DNA of 64,000 nucleotides, taken from positions 1-64,000 of the forward strand of contig NZ_AP028947.1 in assembly GCF_036323495.1 (NCBI RefSeq). The letters run 5' to 3'. The notes under the pieces were generated by a model. The model was not told the origin of the DNA and searched no databases. It was given only the letters and a program-made list of their open reading frames with translations. This DNA comes from Limnobacter thiooxidans. Lineage in GTDB: Bacteria; Pseudomonadota; Gammaproteobacteria; Burkholderiales; Burkholderiaceae_B. A program made the position numbers and the translations under genes. Positions 53,882 to 63,671 of the stretch are shown here, in pieces; the first letter of the stretch is position 1; every line of letters starts with the position of its first letter.

Positions 53882-56500
53882 TTAAGACGTTTCTTTAGCG
53901 GCCTTCACTGCTTTGGGCTTTGCTGTGGCCTTGGGTTTGGCGGTGGCTTTTGCAGCGGCTGGTTTGGCCGTTGCTGGCTTGGCAACTGCAGCTGTTTTGC
54001 CCTTGGCTGCTGCAGCCGGCTTTTTCTCGGCCTTGGCCTCAAATTCAAAACCAATTGCGCCGTCGGGTTTCTTCACCAGAAACGCCTTGAATGCCCGCCG
54101 GGTTTTTGAGGACACAAAGCGCGTCAGCAAATCGGTTTTGCCGTCGAGCAACAATTTTTCCATTTGCTCGCGCTCAATGGGTTGCTGCAAAATCACTTTG
54201 CCTGAACGGAAATCGCAGTTTTTGGTGGGTCCGACCGACTTTTCGCACACATAGCTGGTGGCTTGCTCGTACACATTCGAGGCGCATTTCGGGCAGGGGC
54301 CCAAACGGGTTTCGCCTGAAAAATCGACTGGCTCGCCGTTGTCATCGTCCTTGGCCTGGCCAAAGTCAAATTCAAGTTTGTGCTCGGCAGTCAGCTTAAG
54401 CACTGCTGCAAAGGGGCGGCCCATCTTGCTGCGGAAACCGTCCAGCATCGGCAGTTCACGGTCTTGAAGCAGCTTTTCCACTTCTTCAACTTCAAACTGG
54501 CGCCCGCCAGGCACCTTGGAAATCGAGAATTCGCATTTCGTGCAGGCAAAGCGGCGGTAATTTTCCTTGACTATACTGCCGCAATTCGGGCAGGGAGTGA
54601 CCAGGGTAGCGTAGTCACCGGGAATGGTTTCCTCGGTGTAGTTCTTGGCGCGGTCCACGATGTTCTGGGTGATCTTGGCGATCTCCTCCATGAACTGCTC
54701 GCGCGACAACTCTCCCTTCTCCATCCGGGAAAGTTTGTATTCCCACTCGCCGGTCAATTCCGGCATGGTCAGTTCTTCCACGTCCAGGCCGCGCAGCAGG
54801 GTCAGCAGCTGGAAGGCCTTGGCGGTGGGCACCAGTGCGCGTTCTTCACGCACCAGGTACTTCTCGTTGATCAGGCCTTCAATGGTGGCCGCACGCGTGG
54901 CTGGTGTGCCCAGGCCTTTGGTGCCCATGGCGTCGCGCAGTTCTTCTTCTTCCACCAACTTGCCTGCACCTTCCATGGCGGAAAGCAGCGTGGCTTCACT
55001 GTAGCGTGCAGGTGGTTTGGTGTGCAGCGTGTGCACGTCAATTTCATCGGTGCTGACTTTTTCACCTTCTTCAACAGCCACCAGACTGTCGTCCCCCGCT
55101 GCAGCCGCCGCACGGCCATAAATGGCCAGCCAGCCTGGCTTGACCAGCACCTTGCCCTCGGTTTTGAAGGGGTGGCCTTCCACCGTGGTAATGCGGGTGG
55201 TGACGTTGAATTCTGCGGGCGGGAAAAACACGGCAAGGAAACGTTTCACCACCAGGTCATACAACTTGGCTTCAGGTTCGCTCAGGTTTTTCGGCACCTG
55301 CAGGGTCGGAATGATCGCAAAGTGGTCTGAAATCTTGCTGTTGTCGAACACCCGTTTGTTGGGTTTTACCCAGTTGTTCTTGAGAATTTGCTCACAGAAT
55401 GGCCCATAGGCACCGGCAATGTGGCCCGTATCCAGGCCCACAAAGCTTTTCAGGGTCTGGTTGACCGTGGGCATGTAGTCTTCAGGCAGGGCCTTGGAGT
55501 CGGTACGTGGGTAAGTCAGCACCTTGTGCTTTTCATACAGCGCCTGGGCCAGGCCCAAGGTGTTTTTGGCTGAAAAGCCGAAGCGGCTGTTGGCTTCGCG
55601 TTGCAGGCTGGTCAAATCGAACAGCTGCGGTGCAATCTGGGTGGTGGGCTTGCTTTCTTCTTCCACGGTGCCGGGCTTGCCGTCACAGGCGGCCACGATG
55701 GCTTTGGCCTTGGCCTCATCCCACATGCGGTCCGCACGCTGCTCAGGGTCTTCGGCCTTCTTGAAATTGCGGTCGAACCATTTGCCCTCGTAGGCACCTG
55801 CTTGTGCACCAAAGCTGGCGCGCACTTCAAAATAGGTGCGGGAAACAAACTTGCGGATTTTTTCTTCACGTTCCACCACGATGGCCAACGTGGGGGTTTG
55901 TACTCGCCCCACGGTGGTCAGGTAAAAGCCGCCTTCCTTGCTGTTGAATGCAGTCATGGCGCGCGTACCGTTGATGCCCACCAACCAGTCGGCCTCCGAA
56001 CGGCAACGGGCCGCATCGGCCAGCGGCATCATGTCCGCATCGCTTCGCAGGCTGGAGAAGGCCTGGCGAATGGCAGCGGGTGTCATGGACTGCAGCCACA
56101 GGCGTTCAACCGGCTTGCTGGACTTGGCGTATTGCGCAATCAGCCGGAAAATCAGTTCACCTTCACGGCCCGCGTCACAGGCGTTGATCAAGCCGACCAC
56201 GTCCTTGCGCTTGATCAGCTTGTTCAGCACTTTCAGGCGCGATTCTGTTTTGGCAATCGGGTTCAGGTCAAAGTGCGTGGGCAATACCGGCAGGTTGGCG
56301 AAACTCCATTTGCCGCGCTTGACTTCAAATTCTTCGGGCGCCTTGATTTCCACCAAATGGCCTACGGCCGAGGAAAGCACGTAATCGTCGCTTTCGAAAT
56401 AATCGTCGTGCTTGGTGAAACCCCCTAGCGAGCGCGCAATGTCGGCCGCAACAGAAGGTTTTTCCGCGATGATCAGTTTTTTGGGGTTTTCGCTACTCAA
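53882..56500 (-). CDS. topB: DNA topoisomerase III
   Basis: An 872-residue type IA topoisomerase that decatenates DNA. The TOPRIM domain starts KLIIAEKPSVAADIARSLGG, and the active-site Tyr lies in LTYPRTDSK. Zinc-finger-like cysteine pairs (CPNCGSIV... and CPKCASNV...) follow, and an Ala/Lys-rich tail ends the protein. The start is TTG at 56500: an in-frame stop lies directly before it and no ATG precedes the TOPRIM core. It is a normal chromosome gene. Confidence 0.95.
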   Translation of the reverse strand: MSSENPKKLIIAEKPSVAADIARSLGGFTKHDDYFESDDYVLSSAVGHLVEIKAPEEFEVKRGKWSFANLPVLPTHFDLNPIAKTESRLKVLNKLIKRKDVVGLINACDAGREGELIFRLIAQYAKSSKPVERLWLQSMTPAAIRQAFSSLRSDADMMPLADAARCRSEADWLVGINGTRAMTAFNSKEGGFYLTTVGRVQTPTLAIVVEREEKIRKFVSRTYFEVRASFGAQAGAYEGKWFDRNFKKAEDPEQRADRMWDEAKAKAIVAACDGKPGTVEEESKPTTQIAPQLFDLTSLQREANSRFGFSAKNTLGLAQALYEKHKVLTYPRTDSKALPEDYMPTVNQTLKSFVGLDTGHIAGAYGPFCEQILKNNWVKPNKRVFDNSKISDHFAIIPTLQVPKNLSEPEAKLYDLVVKRFLAVFFPPAEFNVTTRITTVEGHPFKTEGKVLVKPGWLAIYGRAAAAAGDDSLVAVEEGEKVSTDEIDVHTLHTKPPARYSEATLLSAMEGAGKLVEEEELRDAMGTKGLGTPATRAATIEGLINEKYLVREERALVPTAKAFQLLTLLRGLDVEELTMPELTGEWEYKLSRMEKGELSREQFMEEIAKITQNIVDRAKNYTEETIPGDYATLVTPCPNCGSIVKENYRRFACTKCEFSISKVPGGRQFEVEEVEKLLQDRELPMLDGFRSKMGRPFAAVLKLTAEHKLEFDFGQAKDDDNGEPVDFSGETRLGPCPKCASNVYEQATSYVCEKSVGPTKNCDFRSGKVILQQPIEREQMEKLLLDGKTDLLTRFVSSKTRRAFKAFLVKKPDGAIGFEFEAKAEKKPAAAAKGKTAAVAKPATAKPAAAKATAKPKATAKPKAVKAAKETS

Positions 56501-56621
56501 TTAGTCCAACTCGTCAGTGTGTGTAATTTCAAGGCCTTGTGCGCCGAAGTGTAAGTGTCAGCCCTTCAACAAATCAAGGCTTTCCACACAATCTTCTCGG
56601 TCTGGGTGAAACCAGCCGTGT

Positions 56622-57731
56622 CTAAAATACACCATTTGAGCGTACCCAGCGGTTTCCGGCCTCCCCCAGCGTCAATCCAAGCAGTTCCAGTTCAACCAGC
56701 GCAGCCACAGTGTCTTCAGTGCTGAAACCCAATTGCCCGGCCAATGCGTCTACATGAACAGGTTCATGGCCCAGGCTGTCCAAAACGGCTTTCAGGCTGG
56801 TGTCCAGCCCCGCGTGGGGCGTGGGGGCCCGTTCAAATTCATCATCGCAGTGTGTGTGCTCTTCTTGCAACAGGGAAGGGTTGAATGGGGTTTTGTACTC
56901 GGGCAGTGTAGCGGCAGCCTCATCCAGCAACTCTTGGGCGGTTTCAACCAGCAAGGCCCCTTTTTTGATCATGGCATGGCAACCCTTGCTCTGGCTGCTG
57001 TGAATGGAACCCGGAATGGCGCCGACCGGGCGACCCAGTTCACTGGCCACCCGTGCGGTAATCAGTGAACCCGAGCGCAGGGCTGCCTCAACCACCAGCA
57101 AACCATCAGACAGGCCTGCAATAATGCGGTTGCGGCGGGGGAAAAACCCGGGTTGGGGGGCTGTGCCGGGCGGGTACTCCGACAGCACCAGGCCTCCTTC
57201 CTGAATGATTCTGGCCTTAAGACCTGCATGGTGCTTCGGGTAAATTTCATCGGGTCCACAACCCAGCACGGCAATGGTGTTGCCTCGGGCTTCCAGTGCA
57301 CCTGTATGCGCTGCGCCATCAATGCCTTCAGCCAAACCGCTGATCACCGTCCATCCACGGCGGGTAAATTCCCTTGCAAACCCGTGCGCCGTGCCCAAAC
57401 CCGTGCGGCTTGCATTGCGGCTGCCCACCATGGCAATGCCCGGGGTGTTCAGTAACGTGGCATTGCCTTCGCCAAACAAAATCAAGGGCGGGTCTTTGAG
57501 CGCCAGCAGGGCTGCAGGGTAGTTCGCATGACCCAGTGCCACCCAGAATCGCTTGTTGCTTTGCAGCAACCAGTCGTGCGCGACAAGGTGCCAAAGGCGA
57601 ACAGCATCGCAGGGAGCAGGTAAACTGCGGTTGTGGCTTTTTTGAGCCAGTTCATAACGTTCGCGGGCTTTGAGACCCGTGTTGTAGGCCAGGTTCATGC
57701 CCTGTAGCAGGTCGTGCATCGGTTTACTCAT
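56622..57731 (-). CDS. dprA: DNA-processing protein DprA
   Basis: DprA loads RecA on single-stranded DNA during natural transformation. The 369-residue protein has the Rossmann-like DNA-binding domain with GSRNAS and SGLAEGIDGAAH, then FPRRNRIIAGLS. A C-terminal winged-helix segment (about 310-365) follows. All hallmark regions are present. It converges on topB and is divergent from def. Confidence 0.95.
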   Translation of the reverse strand: MSKPMHDLLQGMNLAYNTGLKARERYELAQKSHNRSLPAPCDAVRLWHLVAHDWLLQSNKRFWVALGHANYPAALLALKDPPLILFGEGNATLLNTPGIAMVGSRNASRTGLGTAHGFAREFTRRGWTVISGLAEGIDGAAHTGALEARGNTIAVLGCGPDEIYPKHHAGLKARIIQEGGLVLSEYPPGTAPQPGFFPRRNRIIAGLSDGLLVVEAALRSGSLITARVASELGRPVGAIPGSIHSSQSKGCHAMIKKGALLVETAQELLDEAAATLPEYKTPFNPSLLQEEHTHCDDEFERAPTPHAGLDTSLKAVLDSLGHEPVHVDALAGQLGFSTEDTVAALVELELLGLTLGEAGNRWVRSNGVF

Positions 57732-57800
57732 GGAATTCGCGAACTATTTTTGTCACAGAAGGGTTATCCTTTTGCACATGACAGTTAAGGTTTAGAGATC

Positions 57801-58310
57801 ATGGCTTTACTTCCAATTTTGCGTTATCCGGATCCGCGCTTGAAAACGGTTGCTACCCCTGTCACCCAGTTTGATGACGCGCTTGTCAAGCTGACCCAAG
57901 ACATGGCAGAGACGATGTACGATGCCCCCGGCGTTGGCCTTGCTGCTACGCAGGTGAATGTGCACAAGCGGGTCATCGTGATTGACGTGACCGAAGACAA
58001 CACCGGCTTGACCGTGTTCATCAACCCGGAAATTGTCGGCGCCAGCGCTGAAAGCAAGGTGTACGAGGAAGGCTGCCTTTCCGTACCCGGCATTTATGAG
58101 AAAGTGGAACGCCCCGACACCGTGAAGGTGCGTGCCCAAAACGTGAAAGGCGAGTGGTTCGAGATCGATTGCGATGAACTGCTGGCGGTGTGCATTCAGC
58201 ATGAAATTGACCATTTGAATGGCAAGGTGTTTGTTGAATACCTGTCACAGCTCAAGCAAACCCGCATCAAAACCAAAATGAAGAAGCAAGACAAGCTTCA
58301 AACCGCTTGA
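57801..58310 (+). CDS. def: Peptide deformylase
   Basis: This enzyme removes the formyl group from nascent proteins. The 169-residue protein has the three family motifs: GVGLAATQ near 43, EGCLS near 90 and QHEIDH near 132, where Cys and two His bind the metal. The ATG at 57801 follows a modest ribosome site. The stop is 14 bp from the fmt start, so the two formyl-handling genes form an operon. Confidence 0.97.
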   Translation: MALLPILRYPDPRLKTVATPVTQFDDALVKLTQDMAETMYDAPGVGLAATQVNVHKRVIVIDVTEDNTGLTVFINPEIVGASAESKVYEEGCLSVPGIYEKVERPDTVKVRAQNVKGEWFEIDCDELLAVCIQHEIDHLNGKVFVEYLSQLKQTRIKTKMKKQDKLQTA

Positions 58311-58324
58311 TTGCCTACTCCTCC

Positions 58325-59296
58325 ATGAATCGAACCCTGAAAGTGGGTTTTGCCGGCACGCCCGAGTTTGCCCGGGTGGCGCTGGAAAAACTCATTGCCG
58401 CTGGCTACCCCGTACACTTGGTGCTGACTCAACCTGATCGCCCGGCAGGCCGGGGAATGAAGCTTCAGGCCTCGCCTGTCAAGCAGCTGGCACTTGAACA
58501 CGAATTGCCCGTGTTGCAGCCGGTCAGTCTGAAAAAGGGTGACGAAGCGGTGCAGGCGCTGGATGCCCTGAAAACAGCTGTGCATGGGCAGGCGCTGGAC
58601 GTGCTGGTGGTGGCCGCTTACGGGCTGATCTTGCCGCAAGTGGTGCTGGATGCACCACGGCTGGGTTGTCTGAATATTCATGGCAGCCTGTTGCCGCGCT
58701 GGCGGGGTGCTGCGCCCATCCAGCGTTGTATCGAGGCGGGCGACACTGAAACCGGCGTGTGCATCATGCAGATGGAAGCCGGGCTGGACACCGGACCTGT
58801 GCGTTTGCACCGTGCCTTGCCGATTGAACTGACCGACACCGCCGCCACGCTGCACGACAAGCTGGCTGTGTTGGGTGGCGACCTGCTGGTTGAGGCACTG
58901 GACGCTTTGCAAGATGAAACCCTGCCCTTGGTGCCACAGCCCGTGGTGGGCGTCACCTACGCTGAGAAAATCACGAAAGCAGAAGGCAATATCGACTGGA
59001 AGCGCAGTGCAGTTGAACTTCAGCGTACACTGCGAGCCTTCGATCCGTTTCCCGGTGCCAATACCCTGTTCAATGGCGAACCCCTGAAGTGTTTCGACCC
59101 GCAGACTGTTGCCATCGCCGGCTTGATGGGTACCGTGGGACAAGTTTTGGCCGTGGGCCCTGCAGGCTTTGAAGTGCAGTGTGGTCAAGGCGTTTTGCGG
59201 ATTCGTACCGCGCAAAAAGCGGGTGCCAAACGACAGGCTGCGCACCAGGTGGCGCAAGCGCTGGGTCTGAATGCCGGAAGCCAGCTGGGTGCCTGA
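58325..59296 (+). CDS. fmt: Methionyl-tRNA formyltransferase
   Basis: It formylates initiator methionyl-tRNA. The 323-residue protein starts MNRTLKVGFAGTPEFA, with LTQPDRPAGRG, the folate-site motif NIHGSLLPRWRGAAPIQ and ITKAEGNIDW. The ATG at 58325 is preferred to a TTG at 58307 that overlaps def. Normal length. A 95-bp gap leads to rsmB. Confidence 0.97.
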   Translation: MNRTLKVGFAGTPEFARVALEKLIAAGYPVHLVLTQPDRPAGRGMKLQASPVKQLALEHELPVLQPVSLKKGDEAVQALDALKTAVHGQALDVLVVAAYGLILPQVVLDAPRLGCLNIHGSLLPRWRGAAPIQRCIEAGDTETGVCIMQMEAGLDTGPVRLHRALPIELTDTAATLHDKLAVLGGDLLVEALDALQDETLPLVPQPVVGVTYAEKITKAEGNIDWKRSAVELQRTLRAFDPFPGANTLFNGEPLKCFDPQTVAIAGLMGTVGQVLAVGPAGFEVQCGQGVLRIRTAQKAGAKRQAAHQVAQALGLNAGSQLGA

Positions 59297-59391
59297 ATAG
59301 AATAAAGCGATAAAGACAAGCGAATACAAGTCGATGGCAGGCAAAACGCCTGCCATTCCTGATTACCGACCACTCTCCAGAAATTGTTCAA

Positions 59392-60756
59392 ATGATGAAT
59401 ACGAAGCCGCCAAAGCTGGCTGAAGCAAGCCTTGCCTTTGCACTGTTGAAAGCAGCAGCCGTTCTAACCCGTGTATTGCGTGAGGGTCGTTCACTTGATC
59501 AGGCCATTGCCCAGGAAACCAAGGGTGTGAAAACTCCCCAGGCATTGGGTGCCATTCAGGACCTGGCCTATTTCGGCATGCGCCACCTGGGTCAGGGCCA
59601 GGTTCTTACCCGCCTGATCAGCGGAAAGCCCTTGTTGAGCCCGGAACCCTTGAATGAGTTGATGGCCCTTGGTTTCGGTTTGTTGTGGGAAGGCAAGAAC
59701 CCGAAGTACCCTGCGCACACGGTGGTGGATCAGATGGTGTATGCCTGCACCGGCAGCGAACAGTTTGCGCGCGCAAAAGGCCTGGCCAACGCTTGCCTGC
59801 GAAACTTTCTACGTGATGCAAACACCTGGCGAACCAAGGCGCTTGAAGACCCACTGGCCCAGCACAACTTGCCAGTGTGGTGGGTAGAACAACTCAAGGC
59901 GGGTCACCCTGAACAATGGCAAACGGTGCTTGCACAAGCCCAAAGCCATCCACCCCTGGTGGTGCGTGTCAACAGCCGTTGCATGACGGCCCAGGCCTAT
60001 TCGGACCAATTGAATGCCGCTGGCATGGCCGCATCGGTGATCGGTCCACAGGCCGTGTGGATTGAAAAACCGGTGCCCGTGTCGTCCCTGCCCGGCTTCG
60101 AGCTTGGGCACGTGTCGGTACAGGACAGCGCCGCCCAAATGGCTGCACCTTTGCTGAACCCCCAGAATGGTCAGCGAATTCTGGATGCTTGCGCTGCGCC
60201 AGGTGGAAAGACAGGCCATTTGCTGGAACTGGCAGACATTGACCTGGTGGCACTCGATTCAAGCCCGCACCGACTGGACCGCGTTGAAGACAACATTCGC
60301 CGCATTGCCCCCACCTTGACTGGGCAATGGAACCTGAAGCTGAAGGTGGCTCAGGCCGAGCAACTGGAGAGCTGGTGGGACGGTGTGCCCTTCGACGGCA
60401 TTCTGGCGGACGTGCCTTGCACTGGTTCAGGTGTGGTGCGCCGTCACCCGGATATCCCATGGTTGCGCAGACCGGACGATGTGGCCAAGTTGTCGCGCTT
60501 ACAACACAAATTACTGAATGCCTTGTGGTCTACGCTAAAGCCGGGCGGTACACTTTTGCTGGTGACGTGTTCCATCTTTCCTGAAGAGGGCCCCCAGTTG
60601 GCAGCAGCTTTCCAAGACAACCATCCCGATGCGGTGGCCCATGCGGCGCCCGGTTTGGTATTGCCAACCAGTTCAACGGGCAGCGACAACGCTGGATTCG
60701 AAGCGTCACCCGATGGCTTTTTCTACGCCAAGTTCGAAAAATCTCCCATCAGTTGA
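59392..60756 (+). CDS. rsmB: 16S rRNA m5C967 methyltransferase RsmB
   Basis: It methylates C967 of 16S rRNA. The 454-residue protein has an N-terminal NusB-like domain (about 10-150) and a C-terminal Rossmann methyltransferase. Visible parts are the SAM motif ILDACAAPGGKTGHLLEL, the Asp-Val-Pro-Cys motif DVPCTGSG and LLVTCSIFPEEG with the catalytic Cys. Normal length. The next gene begins 9 bp after the stop. Confidence 0.96.
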   Translation: MMNTKPPKLAEASLAFALLKAAAVLTRVLREGRSLDQAIAQETKGVKTPQALGAIQDLAYFGMRHLGQGQVLTRLISGKPLLSPEPLNELMALGFGLLWEGKNPKYPAHTVVDQMVYACTGSEQFARAKGLANACLRNFLRDANTWRTKALEDPLAQHNLPVWWVEQLKAGHPEQWQTVLAQAQSHPPLVVRVNSRCMTAQAYSDQLNAAGMAASVIGPQAVWIEKPVPVSSLPGFELGHVSVQDSAAQMAAPLLNPQNGQRILDACAAPGGKTGHLLELADIDLVALDSSPHRLDRVEDNIRRIAPTLTGQWNLKLKVAQAEQLESWWDGVPFDGILADVPCTGSGVVRRHPDIPWLRRPDDVAKLSRLQHKLLNALWSTLKPGGTLLLVTCSIFPEEGPQLAAAFQDNHPDAVAHAAPGLVLPTSSTGSDNAGFEASPDGFFYAKFEKSPIS

Positions 60757-60765
60757 GGGTGTGCC

Positions 60766-61383
60766 TTGAAACCTAGCCAGGCTCGCCCTTTGTATTGGTC
60801 CCGCATGCTGCAGGCCCTTTTGGGCTTGATTCTGTTGGGCAACCTTGTGCTGGCTTTCGCGCAGCAGGATTCTGTGACCAAGGTCACCGCGGTGAAGCTG
60901 GAGCCAACCCGGCCACCTGCAGAAGCGGGCTGGAGCCTGGCTGCGGAATTCAACATCCAGTTGGGTCACAAGCTTCGGGAGGCTGTGGACCGTGGCTTGC
61001 CCTTGCAGTTCGCAGTCGATTTTGAGCTGACTCGCCCGCGCTGGTATTGGGTGGATGAACAAGTCATCAGCACCACCTACCCTTACAATTTGTCGTACAA
61101 CGCCCTCACCCGCACCTACCGCCTGATCACCCCGTCCAGTACCTACAATGCGCCAACGCTTGAGGATGTGATGCAGCATATGGTGAAAATCAAGGATTGG
61201 TCGGTCATACCACGTGACCGTATTGCCATTGGCGAGCCCTATGTGGCCCACGTGCGTTTTCGCTTGCTGTTGACGGAATTGCCCAAGCCTTTCCAGATCA
61301 GCGCCTTGGTGAACAGCGAATGGGATTTGTCATCCGAATGGCTGACCTTTGAGTTCACCCCTCGGCGCGAGGCGCTCAAATGA
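60766..61383 (+). CDS. DUF4390-family exported protein
   Basis: A 205-residue secreted or anchored protein with an N-terminal hydrophobic segment (about 14-32) and the DUF4390 domain (FAVDFELTRPRWYWVDEQV and SYNALTRTYRL). It is regularly found upstream of ntrY in betaproteobacteria. The start is TTG at 60766, with GAGGG 7 bases before it. Its end overlaps ntrY by 4 bp (ATGA), so translation is coupled. Function unknown, likely linked to sensor kinase signalling. Confidence 0.88.
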   Translation: MKPSQARPLYWSRMLQALLGLILLGNLVLAFAQQDSVTKVTAVKLEPTRPPAEAGWSLAAEFNIQLGHKLREAVDRGLPLQFAVDFELTRPRWYWVDEQVISTTYPYNLSYNALTRTYRLITPSSTYNAPTLEDVMQHMVKIKDWSVIPRDRIAIGEPYVAHVRFRLLLTELPKPFQISALVNSEWDLSSEWLTFEFTPRREALK

Positions 61384-63653
61384 ACCCGTGGCTTGAGAAC
61401 ACGCGCTGGCTGCGATACACGCTGTTGATCATGGGTGGTTTGGGCGGTGTGTTTCTGTTCCTGCTTGCTTCCGCGTCGTCGAACACCGATTTTTTTGAAA
61501 GCAATTATCCTTTGCTCATTACGCTGAACGGTGTGATTGCAGCAGGCCTTTTTGCCATTCTGGTGTTGCTTGTTGTTCGCATGGTACGGCGTTACCGCGC
61601 AGGTGTATTCGGTTCCCGCCTGATGTTGCGCATGTCGGTTTCATTTGCACTGATGGGCCTGATTCCCGGTTTTGTGTTGTATCTCGTCTCGGTGCAGTTT
61701 CTTGCAAAAAGTATCGACAGCTGGTTTGACGTGCGGGTGGACGGCGCGTTGGAGTCGGGTTTGAACTTGGGGCAAACCGCACTGGACAGCCTGATCAATG
61801 AACTCAGTTTGAAAGGCCAGTCGATCTCGATTGAGCTTTCTCGCGCTACACCAAGCGAGCAACTGCTGGAATTGCCGCGCCTGCGCGATGCGGCCAATGT
61901 GCAAGAACTCACTCTGCTGACCGAAACAGGCCAGATCCTTGGCAGCTCCGGTGGCGCGCTTGACAGCTTGCTGCCCAGTTTGCCCACCCAAGTCATGTTG
62001 CGTCAGGCCCTAATGACTCGACCTTTCCAGCAAATTGAGCCCGATCCGGATGACCCCGAAGAAAGGCTGTACATGCGAGTGGTGGTGCCGATTGCGCCTC
62101 CCTTGACCAGCTTTGATCTGGGTCAGAGGTATGTGCAAATCATGCACCCGGTGCCCACCACCCTTTCCCAACGGGCCAATGCCGTACAAAGCGTGTACCG
62201 GGACTACCAGGAATTGCAGTTGTCGCGTTCCGGTTTGCGCAAGATTTATGGCATCACCTTGACGCTTGCGCTGTTGCTGACCGTGTTTGTATCGGTGGCC
62301 GCCGCATTCTGGTTGTCGTCACGCTTGTCTTCGCCCCTGTTGTGGTTGGCGGAAGGCACCAAGGCCTTGGCCAGTGGCGACTTCAAAACCATGCAGCCAG
62401 TCAATGCCGATGACGAGTTGCGCGAGCTGGTCGATTCCTTCAACACCATGACCCGGCAGTTGTCGGAAGCGCAGCGGCGTTTGCAGGCCAACCAGAACCA
62501 GCTGGCTGCCAACAACGACTTCCTGCAAAGCTTGCTCACCAGTCTGTCGGCCGGGGTCCTGGTGCTGGACCACAAGCTACGCCTGAAAATGTACAACGAT
62601 GGCGCCCTGCGGATTTTCGACCGGTCACTGGCCGAGAACCAGGGCCACACGCTGGATGAAATGCCCGGTCTCGAAGGCTTTGCAATGGCGGTGCGCGCAA
62701 GCGTGGCAGACCACCAGGGCACTGAGGGTGAGGACAGCGGGATCTGGCAAAAGCAGCTTGAAATTCCCCGCGCGTTTGATTCCCAAAGTTCAAAGTCCAT
62801 CCTGGTCAGGGGTTCTCGCCTGCCTGGCGAAAAGGCGGGCTATGTGCTGGTGTGCGATGACATCACTGCGCTGATTTCCGCCCAGCGCACGGCGGCCTGG
62901 GGTGAAGTGGCCCGCCGCCTTGCCCATGAAATCAAGAATCCGCTAACGCCCATCCAGTTGTCTGCAGAGCGCCTGCAAATGAAACTGGCCGACAAGCTGC
63001 AGGAACCTGAATCGGGCATTTTGCAGCGGGCCACGCGGACTATCGTGAATCAAGTGGAGTCACTGAAGCGGTTGGTGAACGACTTCCGTGATTACGCACG
63101 CTTGCCGCCCGCCGACCTGAAACCGCTGGACCTGAACGACTTGGTGGTGGATGTATTGGCGCTGTACGATGTGCATGTGGGCATGGAAGAACAACTGGAC
63201 ACGCGCTTCATTCCGAAATTGACTGAAAATTTGCCGCTGGTGGCGGGAGATTCGTCGCAGTTGCGCCAAGTGATCCACAATTTGTTGCAAAATGCATTAG
63301 ACGCTTGTGCGGATTGCGATCAACCTCGTGTGGAGTTGAGAACCGAGGGCTTGAAATCGCCGGAAGGTGATCAAGACCAACTGGTCGGTGTGAAATTGGT
63401 GGTAGCCGACAATGGCCCCGGGTTTAATCCGGACTTGTTGGCCAAGGCCTTCGAGCCGTACATTACCACCAAGACCAAGGGTACCGGTTTGGGTTTGGCC
63501 ATCGTGAGAAAAATCGCCGACGAACACAAAGCGCGAATTGCCATACGCAACAGGGTAGATGCACAAGGACGAGTGGTTGGTGCGGCGGTGGAACTGACCT
63601 TCCCTGTCTTGCAAAACACGTTGAACAATGCCGAACATAGTCAGGCCGCATAA
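61380..63653 (+). CDS. ntrY: NtrY-type sensor histidine kinase
   Basis: A 757-residue membrane kinase of the NtrY/NtrX pair, involved in nitrogen or redox control. It has three or more membrane segments at the start (about 12-32, 43-65 and 83-105), another near 300, a HAMP domain and a PAS-like segment. The HisKA site is ARRLAHEIKNPLTPIQ and the HATPase has NALDACAD, DNGPGF and GTGLGLAIV. All catalytic parts are present. It lies 18 bp before ntrX. Confidence 0.93.
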   Translation: MNPWLENTRWLRYTLLIMGGLGGVFLFLLASASSNTDFFESNYPLLITLNGVIAAGLFAILVLLVVRMVRRYRAGVFGSRLMLRMSVSFALMGLIPGFVLYLVSVQFLAKSIDSWFDVRVDGALESGLNLGQTALDSLINELSLKGQSISIELSRATPSEQLLELPRLRDAANVQELTLLTETGQILGSSGGALDSLLPSLPTQVMLRQALMTRPFQQIEPDPDDPEERLYMRVVVPIAPPLTSFDLGQRYVQIMHPVPTTLSQRANAVQSVYRDYQELQLSRSGLRKIYGITLTLALLLTVFVSVAAAFWLSSRLSSPLLWLAEGTKALASGDFKTMQPVNADDELRELVDSFNTMTRQLSEAQRRLQANQNQLAANNDFLQSLLTSLSAGVLVLDHKLRLKMYNDGALRIFDRSLAENQGHTLDEMPGLEGFAMAVRASVADHQGTEGEDSGIWQKQLEIPRAFDSQSSKSILVRGSRLPGEKAGYVLVCDDITALISAQRTAAWGEVARRLAHEIKNPLTPIQLSAERLQMKLADKLQEPESGILQRATRTIVNQVESLKRLVNDFRDYARLPPADLKPLDLNDLVVDVLALYDVHVGMEEQLDTRFIPKLTENLPLVAGDSSQLRQVIHNLLQNALDACADCDQPRVELRTEGLKSPEGDQDQLVGVKLVVADNGPGFNPDLLAKAFEPYITTKTKGTGLGLAIVRKIADEHKARIAIRNRVDAQGRVVGAAVELTFPVLQNTLNNAEHSQAA

Positions 63654-63671
63654 CAAAGGAACTCTCTAACC